DNA of 64,000 nt from assembly GCF_002906165.1 (NCBI RefSeq), contig NZ_PPCN01000017.1, positions 1 to 64,000 on the forward strand. The letters run 5' to 3'. How positions within the stretch are numbered: the first letter of the stretch is position 1; each line of letters starts with the position of its first letter. The notes under the pieces are model-generated. The model searched no databases. It was not told the DNA's origin and was given only the letters and a program-made list of their open reading frames with translations. Source of the stretch: Roseibium marinum (GTDB lineage: Bacteria; Pseudomonadota; Alphaproteobacteria; Rhizobiales; Stappiaceae). Positions 36,504 through 46,037 of this stretch are shown piece by piece. Position numbers and translations under genes: made by a program.

Positions 36504-36540
36504 AGCCGTTTTTTAATCGTAGCAGGTGAGGGGCCGTACC

Positions 36541-37050
36541 CTACCGGCCGTATGGCGAAACGCAGGCACGGCGCGGACCGTTGTAGGGCTGGAAGGAATT
36601 GTCCGACGGGCGGTAGGACCGGTAACGCTGGTCGCACCATTGGTAGTGGGCCGGGCTGTAGCCGCGTGCATGGCGCGGGGCCGCGTAACGCGGAGGAGCT
36701 GCATAACGCGGCGGGGGAGCGTAGCGCGGCGGCGGTGCGTACCCCGGACCGGCGCCGAACCCGAAGGCAAAGGCCGCGGATGGAAACCACCAGCCGTTGA
36801 ACTGCCGGTATCCCTGGCGGGGCTTCCGGTAGCCGCGGTGGCCGTTGTAGTAAAAACGTCCGTTCTGGCCGTAAAAGCCGCGGTTTTTGTGTTTGGAGCG
36901 GTTATCGATACGCACGACCGGCGCACCGCCGGCATCAACCGTAATTCCGGGCCTCATGAGCGGCAGCGGATCCGCGCCGGCGGGAAGCGCGGCTCCAGCC
37001 AGAAGACCGGTGGCGGCAAGACCGCTCAGGATGAATGCTTTCAATCGCAT
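36541..37050 (-). CDS. BA14K family exported protein
   Basis: The 169-residue protein has a signal peptide (MRLKAFILSGLAATGLLAG...PAGA), a glycine/tyrosine/proline-rich middle with four near-identical APPPRY-type repeats, and the C-terminal BA14K motif HYQWCDQRYRSYRPSDNSFQ then PYNGPRRACVSP, including two cysteines. BA14K proteins of Brucella are immunoreactive and lectin-like. I chose the ATG at 37050 with GGAG upstream. It is followed by a terminator. Confidence 0.88.
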   Translation of the reverse strand: MRLKAFILSGLAATGLLAGAALPAGADPLPLMRPGITVDAGGAPVVRIDNRSKHKNRGFYGQNGRFYYNGHRGYRKPRQGYRQFNGWWFPSAAFAFGFGAGPGYAPPPRYAPPPRYAAPPRYAAPRHARGYSPAHYQWCDQRYRSYRPSDNSFQPYNGPRRACVSPYGR

Positions 37051-37136
37051 GTTTGTCTCCATCTCCATGATGGCAGGCAAACGTGGCCGGGGCGCCGGGG
37101 TTCCGCGACATAGTCGATTATGATTTTCAGCAGGGT

Positions 37137-37886
37137 TCAGGAGAGCGGCCCGTAGAAGCCGTGTTTCAGCGCCCGCGCCCAGCCGGGGCGGCCGTTTTCC
37201 TGAGCCGCGCGGCTGGCGGCATCCCAGTCATAGGAGAGGATTTTCTGCTGAAAGTTCCAGGCACCGTTGTTGTTTGTCATCAGCGCGTAACGGGCGTGCG
37301 GGCTGCCGGCCTCCATGACGTGCCGCTGCGGGTGGTCGTCCTGATAGGACGGCAGGCCGACGCTGCCCGGGTTCAGCAGTATCTGACCCGTTTCCTGAAG
37401 CCGAATGAGCCGCGGAATATGCGTATGGCCGCAGCAGATCACGGGTGAGGTCTCGCCGTTCAGTTCCCGCGCAAGGGTATCCTCGTCGGGCAGATGGCCT
37501 TTCGGCCCCTCGACCTTTTCCGTCAGATAGCGGTCATCGTTTTCAGGCGTTCCGTGACAGAGGAATATGTCTTCGTCGAGCCTGATGGTCGGCTGCGTGG
37601 TTCGCAGCCAGTCCATGCTCTGCTGCGAAAGACGTTCCGCGGCAAAGGCGTCGGTGGGGCCCATCGTGTCGAACGGATCGTCCAGCAGGAAGCGGTCGTG
37701 GTTGCCGCGCACTGTCGGCCAGTTGGTTTGCCTGAGGATCGCGGCGGTTTCCTCCGGCCACAGCGGGCCTGAAACGCAGTCGCCCAGATTGACGACGAGA
37801 TCCGGCGCTTCCAGCTTGAGGTCGGTGAGCACCGCCTCAAGGGCGAGGACGTTGCCGTGAATGTCGGAAATGACCGCTATTTTCAT
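37137..37886 (-). CDS. Metallophosphoesterase family protein
   Basis: The 249-residue protein shows the calcineurin-like metal motifs: SDIHGN at residues 7-12, NLGDCVSG, RGNHDRFLLD, and CGHTHIPRL with LNPGSVGLP, as in YfcE/MJ0936-like phosphodiesterases. It probably cleaves a phosphodiester or phosphomonoester with two metal ions; the substrate is unknown. It lies 86 bases after the BA14K start on the same strand. Confidence 0.92.
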   Translation of the reverse strand: MKIAVISDIHGNVLALEAVLTDLKLEAPDLVVNLGDCVSGPLWPEETAAILRQTNWPTVRGNHDRFLLDDPFDTMGPTDAFAAERLSQQSMDWLRTTQPTIRLDEDIFLCHGTPENDDRYLTEKVEGPKGHLPDEDTLARELNGETSPVICCGHTHIPRLIRLQETGQILLNPGSVGLPSYQDDHPQRHVMEAGSPHARYALMTNNNGAWNFQQKILSYDWDAASRAAQENGRPGWARALKHGFYGPLS

Positions 37887-38032
37887 GAAAACCCACCGCT
37901 GAGATCAAATGGCATTGATGTCTCCATGAGCCCGCGCTGCGTCATTGCGGGACTTCATCCGGCAATCCATGCCGTTGCTTCGCATCGAGCTCTGGCTCAG
38001 CCCCTGGCGATCATGGATATGAAACGGCATGG

Positions 38033-38055
38033 GTCCCATGGTCAAGCCATGGGAC
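38033..38055. repeat. Hairpin in the purB-metallophosphoesterase gap
   Basis: GTCCCATGG and CCATGGGAC flank TCAAG in a perfect 9-base inverted repeat. It lies in the gene-free part 37887-38121, which otherwise shows nothing recognisable, and has no T run. Confidence 0.55.
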
Positions 38056-38121
38056 GACCCGAAGTCCCTCTAGACGTTGCTGAACCATGGTCGGCGAACG
38101 CGATTACGGGCGAACCGAGTC

Positions 38122-39450
38122 TCAGGCCTCCCCGAACACCCGCTTGAAAATCACATCGACATTCTTGGTGTGATAGCCGAGGTCGAAGCGGTCGCGGATT
38201 TCTTCCTCGGAAAGATAGTTGCGCACATCCGCATCGGCCAGGAGTTCGGTCAGGAAGTCGACGGACGCGGTGCCGGCGACCTGGTAGCTGTCCCAGACCT
38301 TCATGGCGTTGCGCTGGACCAGCCGGTAGGCGTCCTCGCGCGACGAACCTGCCTGGGTGAGGGCCAGCAGGATGCGTTGGGAGTGCACGAGGCCGCCGAG
38401 GCGGTCCATGTTGCCGGTCATCCGTTCGGGATAGACCATGAGCTTGTCTATGACGCCGGTGAGGCGGGCCAGAGCGAAGTCGAGGGTTACGGTCGCGTCC
38501 GGGCCGATCATGCGCTCCACGGAAGAGTGCGAAATATCGCGCTCGTGCCAGAGCGCGACGTTTTCCATGGCCGGGATGGAGAAGCCGCGTACGATGCGCG
38601 CCAGGCCGGTCAGGTTTTCGGTCAGCACCGGATTGCGCTTGTGCGGCATGGCGGAGGAGCCCTTCTGGCCCTTGGAGAAGAATTCCTCCGCTTCCAGTAC
38701 TTCCGTGCGCTGCAGGTGGCGGATTTCGGTGGCCACGCGCTCGACGGACGAGGCGATGACGCCGAGCGTGGCGAAATACATGGCATGGCGGTCACGCGGG
38801 ATCACCTGGGTGGAAACCGGCTCGGCCTGAAGGCCCATGGCCCTGGCGACGTGTTCCTCGACGGCCGGGTCGATATTGGCGAAGGTGCCGACCGCGCCGG
38901 AAATGGCGCAGGTGGCGATTTCCTCGCGCGCCGCGAGCAGCCGCTTCTTGCAGCGGTCGAATTCCGCATAGGCCTCGGCCATCTTCAGGCCGAAGGTGAC
39001 CGGTTCGGCGTGGATGCCGTGCGAGCGGCCGATGCAGACGGTGTCCTTGTGCTCCATGGCCCGGCGCTTGATCGCCGCAAGCAGCGCGTCCATGTCGGCG
39101 AGCAGGAGGTCGGTCGCCTTGGCCAGCTGCACGCTGAAACAGGTGTCCAGAACGTCCGACGAGGTCATGCCCTGGTGGACGAACCGCGCATCTGGGCCGA
39201 CGATTTCGGACAGATGGGTCAGAAAGGCGATGACGTCGTGCTTGGTCTCGCGTTCGATTTCATCGATGCGATCGATGTCGAAGGTCGCGTTGCCGCCTTT
39301 TTCCCAGATTGTCTTCGCAGCTTCCGCAGGGATCACCCCGAGTTCCGCCAGCGCGTCGCAGGCATGGGCCTCGATCTCGAACCAGATGCGGAATTTCGTT
39401 TCCGGCGACCAGATGGAGACCATTTCAGGGCGGGAGTAGCGCGGGATCAT
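38122..39450 (-). CDS. purB: Adenylosuccinate lyase
   Basis: The 442-residue enzyme cleaves adenylosuccinate and SAICAR in purine synthesis. The fumarase-superfamily signature GQKGSSAMPHKRNP with the catalytic loop is visible, as are HDVIAFLTHLSE and GMTSSDVLDTCFSVQ. I chose the ATG at 39450, where homology begins (MIPRYSRPEMVSIWS); the frame stays open to 39492. Confidence 0.97.
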   Translation of the reverse strand: MIPRYSRPEMVSIWSPETKFRIWFEIEAHACDALAELGVIPAEAAKTIWEKGGNATFDIDRIDEIERETKHDVIAFLTHLSEIVGPDARFVHQGMTSSDVLDTCFSVQLAKATDLLLADMDALLAAIKRRAMEHKDTVCIGRSHGIHAEPVTFGLKMAEAYAEFDRCKKRLLAAREEIATCAISGAVGTFANIDPAVEEHVARAMGLQAEPVSTQVIPRDRHAMYFATLGVIASSVERVATEIRHLQRTEVLEAEEFFSKGQKGSSAMPHKRNPVLTENLTGLARIVRGFSIPAMENVALWHERDISHSSVERMIGPDATVTLDFALARLTGVIDKLMVYPERMTGNMDRLGGLVHSQRILLALTQAGSSREDAYRLVQRNAMKVWDSYQVAGTASVDFLTELLADADVRNYLSEEEIRDRFDLGYHTKNVDVIFKRVFGEA

Positions 39451-39608
39451 CTGAGAAAGGACCTTATCGTGTTTTGTTTTCTGGCAGCGCAATAGCAGAG
39501 GGGGACGGCCCCTTCAATGCGGACGGAGCGGTTTTTGCTTGCGGGGCGGTGCTGCAAGGTGAATTTTACGGCAAGTCCTGCAACCGAGTCCATCCTGGGG
39601 AGAGCGCG

Positions 39609-40091
39609 ATGAAACTCTGGCGCCCTGCGAACATCATAACAGTGAAAGCGCTCGCCCTGATCTGGCAGGACGATGCCCTGCTTCTGACCGATATTCACGA
39701 CGATAGCGGCAGAGTGACCGGGATGCGCCCGCTGGGTGGAACGGTCGAATTCGCAGAGCCCTGGCGAGATGCCCTGCAGCGGGAGTTTCTGGAAGAACTC
39801 GGCGCCCGGATCTCCTTGCTCGACAGCCATTTCGTGATGGAAAACATCTATGAGCATCACGGTGTGACGGGACATGAAGTCGTGTTTTTCTGCCACGCCC
39901 ATTTCATGGATTCCAGCTTTTATAAAAAAGAGAGTTTCGCTTTCAAGGAAAGCGACGAAACGGACGGTACGGCGAAATGGATCTCGCTGGACGAACTCGC
40001 CGCCAGGGGGCTCGAACTTTATCCCGCCGGATTGACGGAGCGGCTTGCAAGGCGGGAGACCGCCCGCAATCCCGGACGCATTCTCAGCTGA
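39609..40091 (+). CDS. NUDIX hydrolase
   Basis: The 160-residue protein has a complete Nudix box: GGTVEFAEPWRDALQREFLE then ELGA, matching GX5EX7REUXEEXGU. It hydrolyses some nucleoside diphosphate linked to another group; the substrate cannot be told. GGGGAGAG precedes the ATG at 39609. It is divergent from purB. Confidence 0.9.
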   Translation: MKLWRPANIITVKALALIWQDDALLLTDIHDDSGRVTGMRPLGGTVEFAEPWRDALQREFLEELGARISLLDSHFVMENIYEHHGVTGHEVVFFCHAHFMDSSFYKKESFAFKESDETDGTAKWISLDELAARGLELYPAGLTERLARRETARNPGRILS

Positions 40092-40186
40092 TCGCACCGG
40101 GCCGGACCGGGTTCATTCTTTTTTGAATTCCGGCATGCAGATTTGACCGCCGCGACTGCGTTTCACGTTCTTCAATTGGAGTTATA

Positions 40187-40531
40187 ATGACTGGTAGATC
40201 AATTGCTTGTGCGGCAATGTTAATGATTATCTTTAATACGGCGCCTGTCCTTGCGGCGGATGTCGATTTCGAGAGATTCATGGCCTCCCCCTCAGGGGCC
40301 GCCGGGCTCAGCGCCGCCATCTCCAGTCTCGGAGAGTGTGACACAAGGCCGGTCTGGTCTCTCAGCTACGATCCGGATATCGACAGGGACAATCCCAACC
40401 ATGTCCATGTCGGCTGCCAGTACGACCCGGAGTGGGAAGAGGGCGACGATCTTTACGACAAGGGTGTTCTGGCGAAATTCTTCGAACTGGAGGGTGTCCT
40501 GACCCTGGACAGTCTGACCCAGTTGCCGTGA
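40187..40531 (+). CDS. Exported hypothetical protein
   Basis: The 114-residue product has a signal peptide cleaved near APVLAADV. The mature part is acidic with two cysteines (LGECDTRP and HVGCQYDP) that could pair, and a NPNHVHVG segment. GGAG precedes the ATG. I do not recognise the family. It lies convergent with the APC permease gene, with a hairpin between. Confidence 0.6.
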   Translation: MTGRSIACAAMLMIIFNTAPVLAADVDFERFMASPSGAAGLSAAISSLGECDTRPVWSLSYDPDIDRDNPNHVHVGCQYDPEWEEGDDLYDKGVLAKFFELEGVLTLDSLTQLP

Positions 40532-40562
40532 TTGCCTCGCCGTAGGCGCCCGGCTCATTTCG

Positions 40563-40638
40563 GCCGGCCACCGCATGACGGCTTTGCCTCACCGCCCTGA
40601 CCTGACGGTTAGAAGTCCCGGGGCGGTGGCCGGCTTTT
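40563..40638. terminator. Long-loop hairpin between convergent genes
   Basis: GCCGGCCACCGC (40563-40574) pairs perfectly with GCGGTGGCCGGC (40623-40634), followed by TTTT. The 48-base loop is longer than usual, so the terminator call is tentative. Confidence 0.5.
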
Positions 40639-40652
40639 AATGAGAAACGGCT

Positions 40653-42251
40653 CTAAGCCGAGCCGTTGCCGTTCGAGCCGTATTCCATCTGCTCGTCCAT
40701 CTTTTCCTCGGCCATGTAACGGTCGAATTTTTCCTTCTTCAGGCAGAGGCGGACGGCGAACACGTAGACGCAGGCGGCAAGCAGGCCGACGACCAGAATA
40801 TCAGGTCCGACAGGTATGATGCCGGAACCGCCGCCGAACGACCCGAGCCAGGACAGAAGCACGACCCCGGCGAGAAAGGGAACGAGCCAGGTCGCCTCAC
40901 GCCAGTCGAGACTGTCGAAGCCGCCCTGCCAGTTGCGGTAAAGCATCAGCGCGAAGCCGACCGCAAGACAAATGCCCAGATGCAGCATCGTGTCCCAGCC
41001 GCTCCAGTAAATGATCAAGGTGGCGACGATGAAGGCAAGGCAACCGGTGACGGGTGCTGCCGGCAGGACGAACGCCCGCGGCGCATCCGGCATAAGCCGC
41101 CGGAAGGCCAGCACCGCGACCGGGCCGACAATGAAGGACATGACGATCGAGGAGGTGTTGAGGGCGATAACTTCCTTGAAGGGCAACAGCACGAAAAACA
41201 GGGCCGCGACAACGAAATTCACGATCAGCGCGAACAGTGGCACGCCCCGGGCCGACAGGGTTTCTATGAATTTCGGGAACAGCCCGTTCTGGGCCATGGC
41301 GAGACCGAGCCGGGCATTGGAGCCGACGGAGACAAGGCCGGCGGCGAAGCTGGAGATGCGGGCGCTGGTATCGAGAATGCTGACGATCCAGAGCGCCCCG
41401 ACGGCGGTCGCAAGGGCTGCCATGGGCCCGAGTTCACCGGAGAAATGCAACTCCGGCCAGCCGCCCTTGAGTTCGTTATGGTCAAGCGCTCCGAGAAAGG
41501 CGAGCTGCAGGGCGCCGTAAATCACCAGGCAGACCACGAGGCTGATAACCAGCGCCAGGGGCACGTTGACCTTGGGATTGCGGGCTTCTCCGGCCATGTC
41601 GATGATATGGCGGAAGCCGATCAGCGCGAAGATCACACCGCCGGTGGATATGGCGGACAGGATGCCCTTCAGCCCCTCGGGCGCGAAACCGCCATAGTCG
41701 CTGAAATTGGTATAGCGGAATTCCGAGGTCAGGATGACGGCGGCCAGCAGCGCCGGCACCAGGATCTTTATCCAGGTGAGCGCCGTGTTGATGCGGGCGA
41801 AGAATTTCACGCCGAAGGCATTGAATACCGTGAAAACCGCCAGAAGCACGCAGGCAACGCCAAGCCCTGACGTGGTCAGATGGCCGCTTTCGCCGTAAAG
41901 CCAGGGCGCCAGGCTTTTCGAATAGCGCAGCACCGCCTCCACCTCGATGGCGGCGGTGGTGTTGTAGCCGATCCAGGCGGTCCAGCCCATGGCCATCGAC
42001 ACCACCGAACCGTGCGAGAAATGCGGCACCCGGCCGATGCCGCCGGCAACCGGCAATATGGCGGCGATTTCGGCGAAGGTTGCCGCGAGCAGCAGCATGG
42101 CAAAGCCGCCGATCACCCAGGCGATCAGGGCGGAAGGGCCGGCGGCCTGCGCCGCGAGCAGAGGCGCGAACAGCCAGCCCGATCCCAGTATGCCGCTGAT
42201 GGCTATGAAAGTGAGGCCCAGCAGTCCGATATTACGTTGCATATGCGCCAA
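40653..42251 (-). CDS. APC family amino acid permease
   Basis: The 532-residue membrane protein has about 12-14 predicted spans. It starts with the APC motif LTFIAISGILGSGWLFAPLLAA and has FALIGFRHIIDMAGEARNP, the conserved segment 6 region. The C-terminal tail is cytoplasmic, charged and Asn/Gly-rich. It probably takes up or exchanges an amino acid or amine; the substrate is not determined. A single gene upstream of no obvious partner. Confidence 0.88.
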   Translation of the reverse strand: MAHMQRNIGLLGLTFIAISGILGSGWLFAPLLAAQAAGPSALIAWVIGGFAMLLLAATFAEIAAILPVAGGIGRVPHFSHGSVVSMAMGWTAWIGYNTTAAIEVEAVLRYSKSLAPWLYGESGHLTTSGLGVACVLLAVFTVFNAFGVKFFARINTALTWIKILVPALLAAVILTSEFRYTNFSDYGGFAPEGLKGILSAISTGGVIFALIGFRHIIDMAGEARNPKVNVPLALVISLVVCLVIYGALQLAFLGALDHNELKGGWPELHFSGELGPMAALATAVGALWIVSILDTSARISSFAAGLVSVGSNARLGLAMAQNGLFPKFIETLSARGVPLFALIVNFVVAALFFVLLPFKEVIALNTSSIVMSFIVGPVAVLAFRRLMPDAPRAFVLPAAPVTGCLAFIVATLIIYWSGWDTMLHLGICLAVGFALMLYRNWQGGFDSLDWREATWLVPFLAGVVLLSWLGSFGGGSGIIPVGPDILVVGLLAACVYVFAVRLCLKKEKFDRYMAEEKMDEQMEYGSNGNGSA

Positions 42252-42369
42252 GACGAATCCCCCGATCCCTGTCGCGACTACCCTAGCCGAAGGAATGTCA
42301 TCTGGGATAGGTGGGTTATGCCGGATACCGGTAAGCGCCTGTCAGTGATCTGAAGGCCTGACCGTGACC

Positions 42370-43047
42370 TCAGGAAATTGCCGCTTCCGCAGCCTTCCGG
42401 ATCGCCGAAATGTTGGTTTTGTAGCTCTCGATGGTTCCGCCCTTGAAGACGGCCGATCCGGCGACCAGCACATTGGCGCCGGCGGCGCTGACCAGCGGGG
42501 CGGTGTCCGGGGTGACACCGCCGTCGATCTGCAGGTCGATCGGCCGGTCGCCGATCATCGCCTTGATGCGGCGGGTTTTTTCCACCATCGAGCCGATGAA
42601 TTTCTGGCCGCCGAAACCCGGATTGACGGTCATCACCAGGATCAGGTCCAGCCGGTCGAGTACGTATTCGATGACGCTCTCCGGTGTCGACGGGTTCAGG
42701 GAGACGCCGGCCTTCTTGCCCAGATTGCGGATGGCCTGCAGCGAGCGGTCCAGATGCGGCCCGGCCTCGGCATGCACCGTGATGATGTCGGACCCGGCCC
42801 TGGCGAAGGCTTCCAGATAGGGATCGCAGGGCGCGATCATCAAATGGGTGTCGAAGATCCGGTCGGTATGAGGGCGCAGCTTTGCGATCACATCCGGGCC
42901 GAAGGTGATGTTGGGGACGAAATGCCCGTCCATGACGTCCAGATGGATCCAGTCCGCACCGGCCTCCACCACATCTCGGACCTCCTGGCCAAGCTTTGAA
43001 AAGTCCGAGGCAAGGATGGACGGGGCGATGGCGAGCGGGCGGGTCAT
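42370..43047 (-). CDS. rpe: Ribulose-phosphate 3-epimerase
   Basis: The 225-residue TIM-barrel enzyme interconverts ribulose-5-phosphate and xylulose-5-phosphate. It has APSILASDFSKLGQEV, WIHLDVMDGHFVPNITFGPD with catalytic Asp and metal-binding His, VMTVNPGFGGQKFI and DGGVTPDTAPLVSAAGANVL. I chose the ATG at 43047; the frame open upstream enters the repeated block and is not coding. It marks the left edge of the accessory island. Confidence 0.96.
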   Translation of the reverse strand: MTRPLAIAPSILASDFSKLGQEVRDVVEAGADWIHLDVMDGHFVPNITFGPDVIAKLRPHTDRIFDTHLMIAPCDPYLEAFARAGSDIITVHAEAGPHLDRSLQAIRNLGKKAGVSLNPSTPESVIEYVLDRLDLILVMTVNPGFGGQKFIGSMVEKTRRIKAMIGDRPIDLQIDGGVTPDTAPLVSAAGANVLVAGSAVFKGGTIESYKTNISAIRKAAEAAIS

Positions 43048-43191
43048 CTGGGGGCTCCGGAAGGTCTTGAAAGAGTAACCGCCCGCTAGCACGGCTGATG
43101 GACAGGCGCAAGAAAAAGGCATTGAGACTGTTGGACCATACCCTACGCCTTGACTGAATTCTCGTTTGACTTCGGATAACCTGCAATTGGT

Positions 43192-43760
43192 GAGTTCCGG
43201 TTTGTGGAGGCCGCAGCCAACTACCGCATGGAGGTGCCGCAGTTCGTCAGCAGCCCTCCTCCGTGATAAATTCCAGCTTGCACACCCCAACTCGGCTCCT
43301 GGGCCACTTTCGGAACCTCTCGGTTCCCCAGTTTTTTGCAGAAAATAAAGCGCTGAATCCGCTAGGAAACCTGTGCGGTTCGCGGGCGGGTTGTCGTCAA
43401 GTGGCTTGTCAAATATCCGCATATCGGTAGCTTGGGGTGCAACCGGGAGAAGGTGTCCGGGGGCAAGGTGACGAAGCAGATCCGGCGGGGCAGTGCCAAA
43501 AAAAAAGGCACTTGCCAGGTGCCTTCAAGGGCGAACAGGTGTTGGGCGAACTCTCTTCAAACGAGATGAAAACGCCGGGCGATGCAGCGGGCGGGCAGTC
43601 TGTGGGCCGGAAGACGGCCGGTGAAACGGACGTCAGCGCGCCTGCAAGGACCAGCGTGAAACTCCGGCTGGCGGATGGCTCGGAAACCGATTGCCGGACC
43701 GGCATCCATCTGGCGCGTGGGGCGCACGCGTGCACTAATTGCCGAGACATACCATTCCTA
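43192..43760. repeat. Repeated block RB1 (about 570 bases)
   Basis: This block closely matches 46058-46635 (I judge about 85 percent by eye). It holds, in order, a FVEAAANYRMEVPQF coding tail, a short linker, a G-rich gap with KWLVKYPHIGSL-type sequence, and the start of a GNAT-like gene (43566). It starts soon after rpe. It lies in direct orientation with RB2, so the two copies flank a 2.9-kb unit containing an AT-rich gene and a large calcium-binding protein gene. Confidence 0.75.
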
Positions 43761-43762
43761 CA
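43566..43762 (+). pseudogene. GNAT-like gene fragment (copy 1)
   Basis: From ATG 43566 the frame reads MKTPGDAAGGQSVGRKTAGE, then SVKLRLADGSETDCRTGIHL and CRDIPF, the same N-terminal stretch seen in the intact copy at 47503-48036. The similarity stops near 43762, where sequence becomes AT-rich; the GNAT core is missing. It is a truncated copy at a cassette junction. Confidence 0.65.
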
Positions 43763-43795
43763 AAATTCCTGTCGATGCGCAATACGTATTCATGA

Positions 43796-43915
43796 AGCAA
43801 CAACAATCAAACACTAAGAGACAATACGTCAGTGATATCTCACGATATAAATCGAAATGTTAGTTTGGGCGGGGAATTTTTCGATCCAAATAGTGTTATC
43901 ATTGAGGGTGAATAA
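43796..43915 (+). pseudogene. AT-rich reading-frame tail before partner gene 1
   Basis: A 39-codon frame without start ends LGGEFFDPNSVIIEGE and a TAA directly before the next ATG (43916). It has no recognisable family. It may be the end of a lost gene; similar variable tails meet the AT-rich genes at the other junctions. Confidence 0.35.
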
Positions 43916-44170
43916 ATGAAAAATGACGCTGAAAACTACAAGCCATCGCTAATTGATAGACTTTTTTTATTTAGACACAATATTAAATCATCATATAGAA
44001 TAAGCAAAAACTCTATAATGTTTATTTGCAACTCTGATAAGAAGTGTGTTTTTGTAAAATACAATTATTCAGGGAATGTTCAATACCATAAAATAGAATT
44101 GAAAGACCTTAAAAGGCACATAAATTCACTCAATAAGGCAAAAGATATTTTGGAAGGTGTCGACGTTTAA
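43916..44170 (+). CDS. AT-rich partner gene 1 (hypothetical, 84 residues)
   Basis: The basic 84-residue product (MKNDAENYKPSLIDRLFLFR at the start, many Lys and Asn) is AT-rich in codons, unlike the flanking high-GC genes. It has no clear signal or membrane helix. Its stop lies next to the start of the 621-residue calcium-binding protein, and it follows a preceding TAA directly. By position it could be an immunity or partner protein; I do not recognise it. Confidence 0.6.
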   Translation: MKNDAENYKPSLIDRLFLFRHNIKSSYRISKNSIMFICNSDKKCVFVKYNYSGNVQYHKIELKDLKRHINSLNKAKDILEGVDV

Positions 44171-44171
44171 A

Positions 44172-46037
44172 ATGGGAAGTAATGGTGACGTTCTGAGCAT
44201 AGACGTTGGCGGTAAGTATGGAATCGGTATTGTCGGCTTTGGTTACGAAGGGCGGGTATCGGTCGGAGAACTAGCGAGCGATCTATCGAACGCTGTTCAG
44301 GGGCGTGTTTCTGGGTCGCTACTAGGACTTAGAGCAAGAGTTACCTTTGGCCCTGAAGATACAACTTATGATATTGGGGTTGGTGGGACAATAGCTTTTG
44401 GCTCCGGAGTTTCTGTATTTGCCGGCTTCAGATTCAATGGCGACGGTGTCAGCCTTGTAAGTAGCGGTAGTATTGTAGGCGCACCAAATATTGTCGGTCC
44501 TATCGGATTTGGAGGATACGGAAGCGCTGCTATCAATTTAAGTAATTTGGGCTCTATTCATGAGGTGCCCGCGTCGTATTTTGGTCACGATATAGAAACA
44601 ATTCCTGGACCGAGACTACCCATTGGATCCTTATCTTCCTTCCGGTATCCAGGACAAATAGGATCGATTCCTATTGGTTACGAAACCAACGCACTAGATG
44701 TTTTGGGCGACCAGGGCGGCTGGGAGTTTTATGCTGGACTGCAGGCCAAAAAGCAGGAAGAGCTAGCCGCGCAGCGCAAATCCGCGACGGACGTAAACGG
44801 CCCTGAAACCGTTGTCGACCTGCCTACGCCCCACTATGCCGGCAGAAGCGACGGCGGCAGTTCTTATGGCAACCCCGATGCAGGCAACTCGAGCGCAGCC
44901 TCCGCCACGACCCAGAACACCAGCGCGGCAAGTTCTAGCCAGTCGAATTCAGGCAGCAGCAGTTACGGCGACCTGGACGCAGGAGGAACAAGTTATTCGG
45001 TTGGAAAAAGTCAATCAGGCGGAAATGAGGGCACGACTCGCGGTGGGCTCTTGGGAGACGGAACACGTGGCGGCAATTCCGGTGGGGGCTCTAACGGCGA
45101 CAGCAGCAACAACCCCGGTAACAACAATAACAGCGGTGGCAGCGCGAACCCGGATGGTCAGCACAGCAGCAGCTACGGCGATCCGGATGCGGGTGGAAGA
45201 AGCCAACAGGCTGGAGGCAATACACAACAGACTGGCGGCAACGAAGGTGCTACGCGCAGCGGGGACAAGGGGGACGGAACAAGGGGAGGTTCCGATCCCG
45301 GCAGTGTTCCGATGTCTCCTGTAGTTCTCGACCTTGACGGCGACGGCCTAGAGGTCACGGCGCTGGACCGGTCGATGGTGTTCATGGACACGGGCGGCGA
45401 CGGTTTTCTGCATCGCACGGCCTGGGCGGGTGAAGGCGACGGGGTTTTGTATTTCGATCCGGACGGGCGGGACGAGATCACCGAAAAGCGCCAGTTCGTG
45501 TTCACCGAATGGGACCCGACATCGACCAGCGACCTGGAGGCCCTGGCTTCGGTGTTTGACAGCAACGGCGACGGCGTCCTGAACGCCGGCGACGACGCGT
45601 TCGGCCAGTTCAAGGTGATGGTCACCCTGGCCGACGGCTCGACGGTGTCCAGGACACTGGCCGAGCTCGGCATCACCGAGATCGACCTGACAGCGGATGC
45701 GAGCAACATTGAGCTGAGCGACGGGTCGGTGATCACCGGCAAGACCACGTTTACGCGTTCGGACGGCACCACCGGCACGGTTGGCGACATGCTGCTGGCC
45801 GCTGAAGCCGAGGGCCACCGGGTGGAGCAGGTGGAATCCGTCGACGGCACGGGCACGCGCAGCCTGACCACCACCGCCTATGCGGCCGATGGCGGCAAGG
45901 CCTATGAGATCCATTCGGTGACCAGCGCCGACGGCTTGTCGATCACCAACCGCTACGACGATAATGGCGACGGGGTGAGCAGGCGGACACGGGCGACGCG
46001 GAAGGACTGGTGCACTGCGGTTGCTGCGGCGGCGTGA
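44172..46037 (+). CDS. Large calcium-binding, low-complexity protein (effector/toxin-like), possibly truncated
   Basis: The 621-residue product has a glycine-rich head of moderate GC (MGSNGDVLSIDVGGKYGIGI; residues 1-200), a Ser/Gly/Asn-rich middle with three YGDPDAGG-type and two NEGATR/GDGTRGG-type repeats (about 225-375), and a high-GC trunk with EF-hand-like loops LDLDGDGLEVT, DTGGDGF and DSNGDGVLNAGD (about 384-600). The trunk is like pre-toxin regions of large secreted RTX-type proteins. A TGA at 46035 stops it; the same frame stays open after it to 46223. No signal peptide is seen, which fits type I secretion by a C-terminal signal. GTG 44157 is another possible start. Confidence 0.7.
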   Translation: MGSNGDVLSIDVGGKYGIGIVGFGYEGRVSVGELASDLSNAVQGRVSGSLLGLRARVTFGPEDTTYDIGVGGTIAFGSGVSVFAGFRFNGDGVSLVSSGSIVGAPNIVGPIGFGGYGSAAINLSNLGSIHEVPASYFGHDIETIPGPRLPIGSLSSFRYPGQIGSIPIGYETNALDVLGDQGGWEFYAGLQAKKQEELAAQRKSATDVNGPETVVDLPTPHYAGRSDGGSSYGNPDAGNSSAASATTQNTSAASSSQSNSGSSSYGDLDAGGTSYSVGKSQSGGNEGTTRGGLLGDGTRGGNSGGGSNGDSSNNPGNNNNSGGSANPDGQHSSSYGDPDAGGRSQQAGGNTQQTGGNEGATRSGDKGDGTRGGSDPGSVPMSPVVLDLDGDGLEVTALDRSMVFMDTGGDGFLHRTAWAGEGDGVLYFDPDGRDEITEKRQFVFTEWDPTSTSDLEALASVFDSNGDGVLNAGDDAFGQFKVMVTLADGSTVSRTLAELGITEIDLTADASNIELSDGSVITGKTTFTRSDGTTGTVGDMLLAAEAEGHRVEQVESVDGTGTRSLTTTAYAADGGKAYEIHSVTSADGLSITNRYDDNGDGVSRRTRATRKDWCTAVAAAA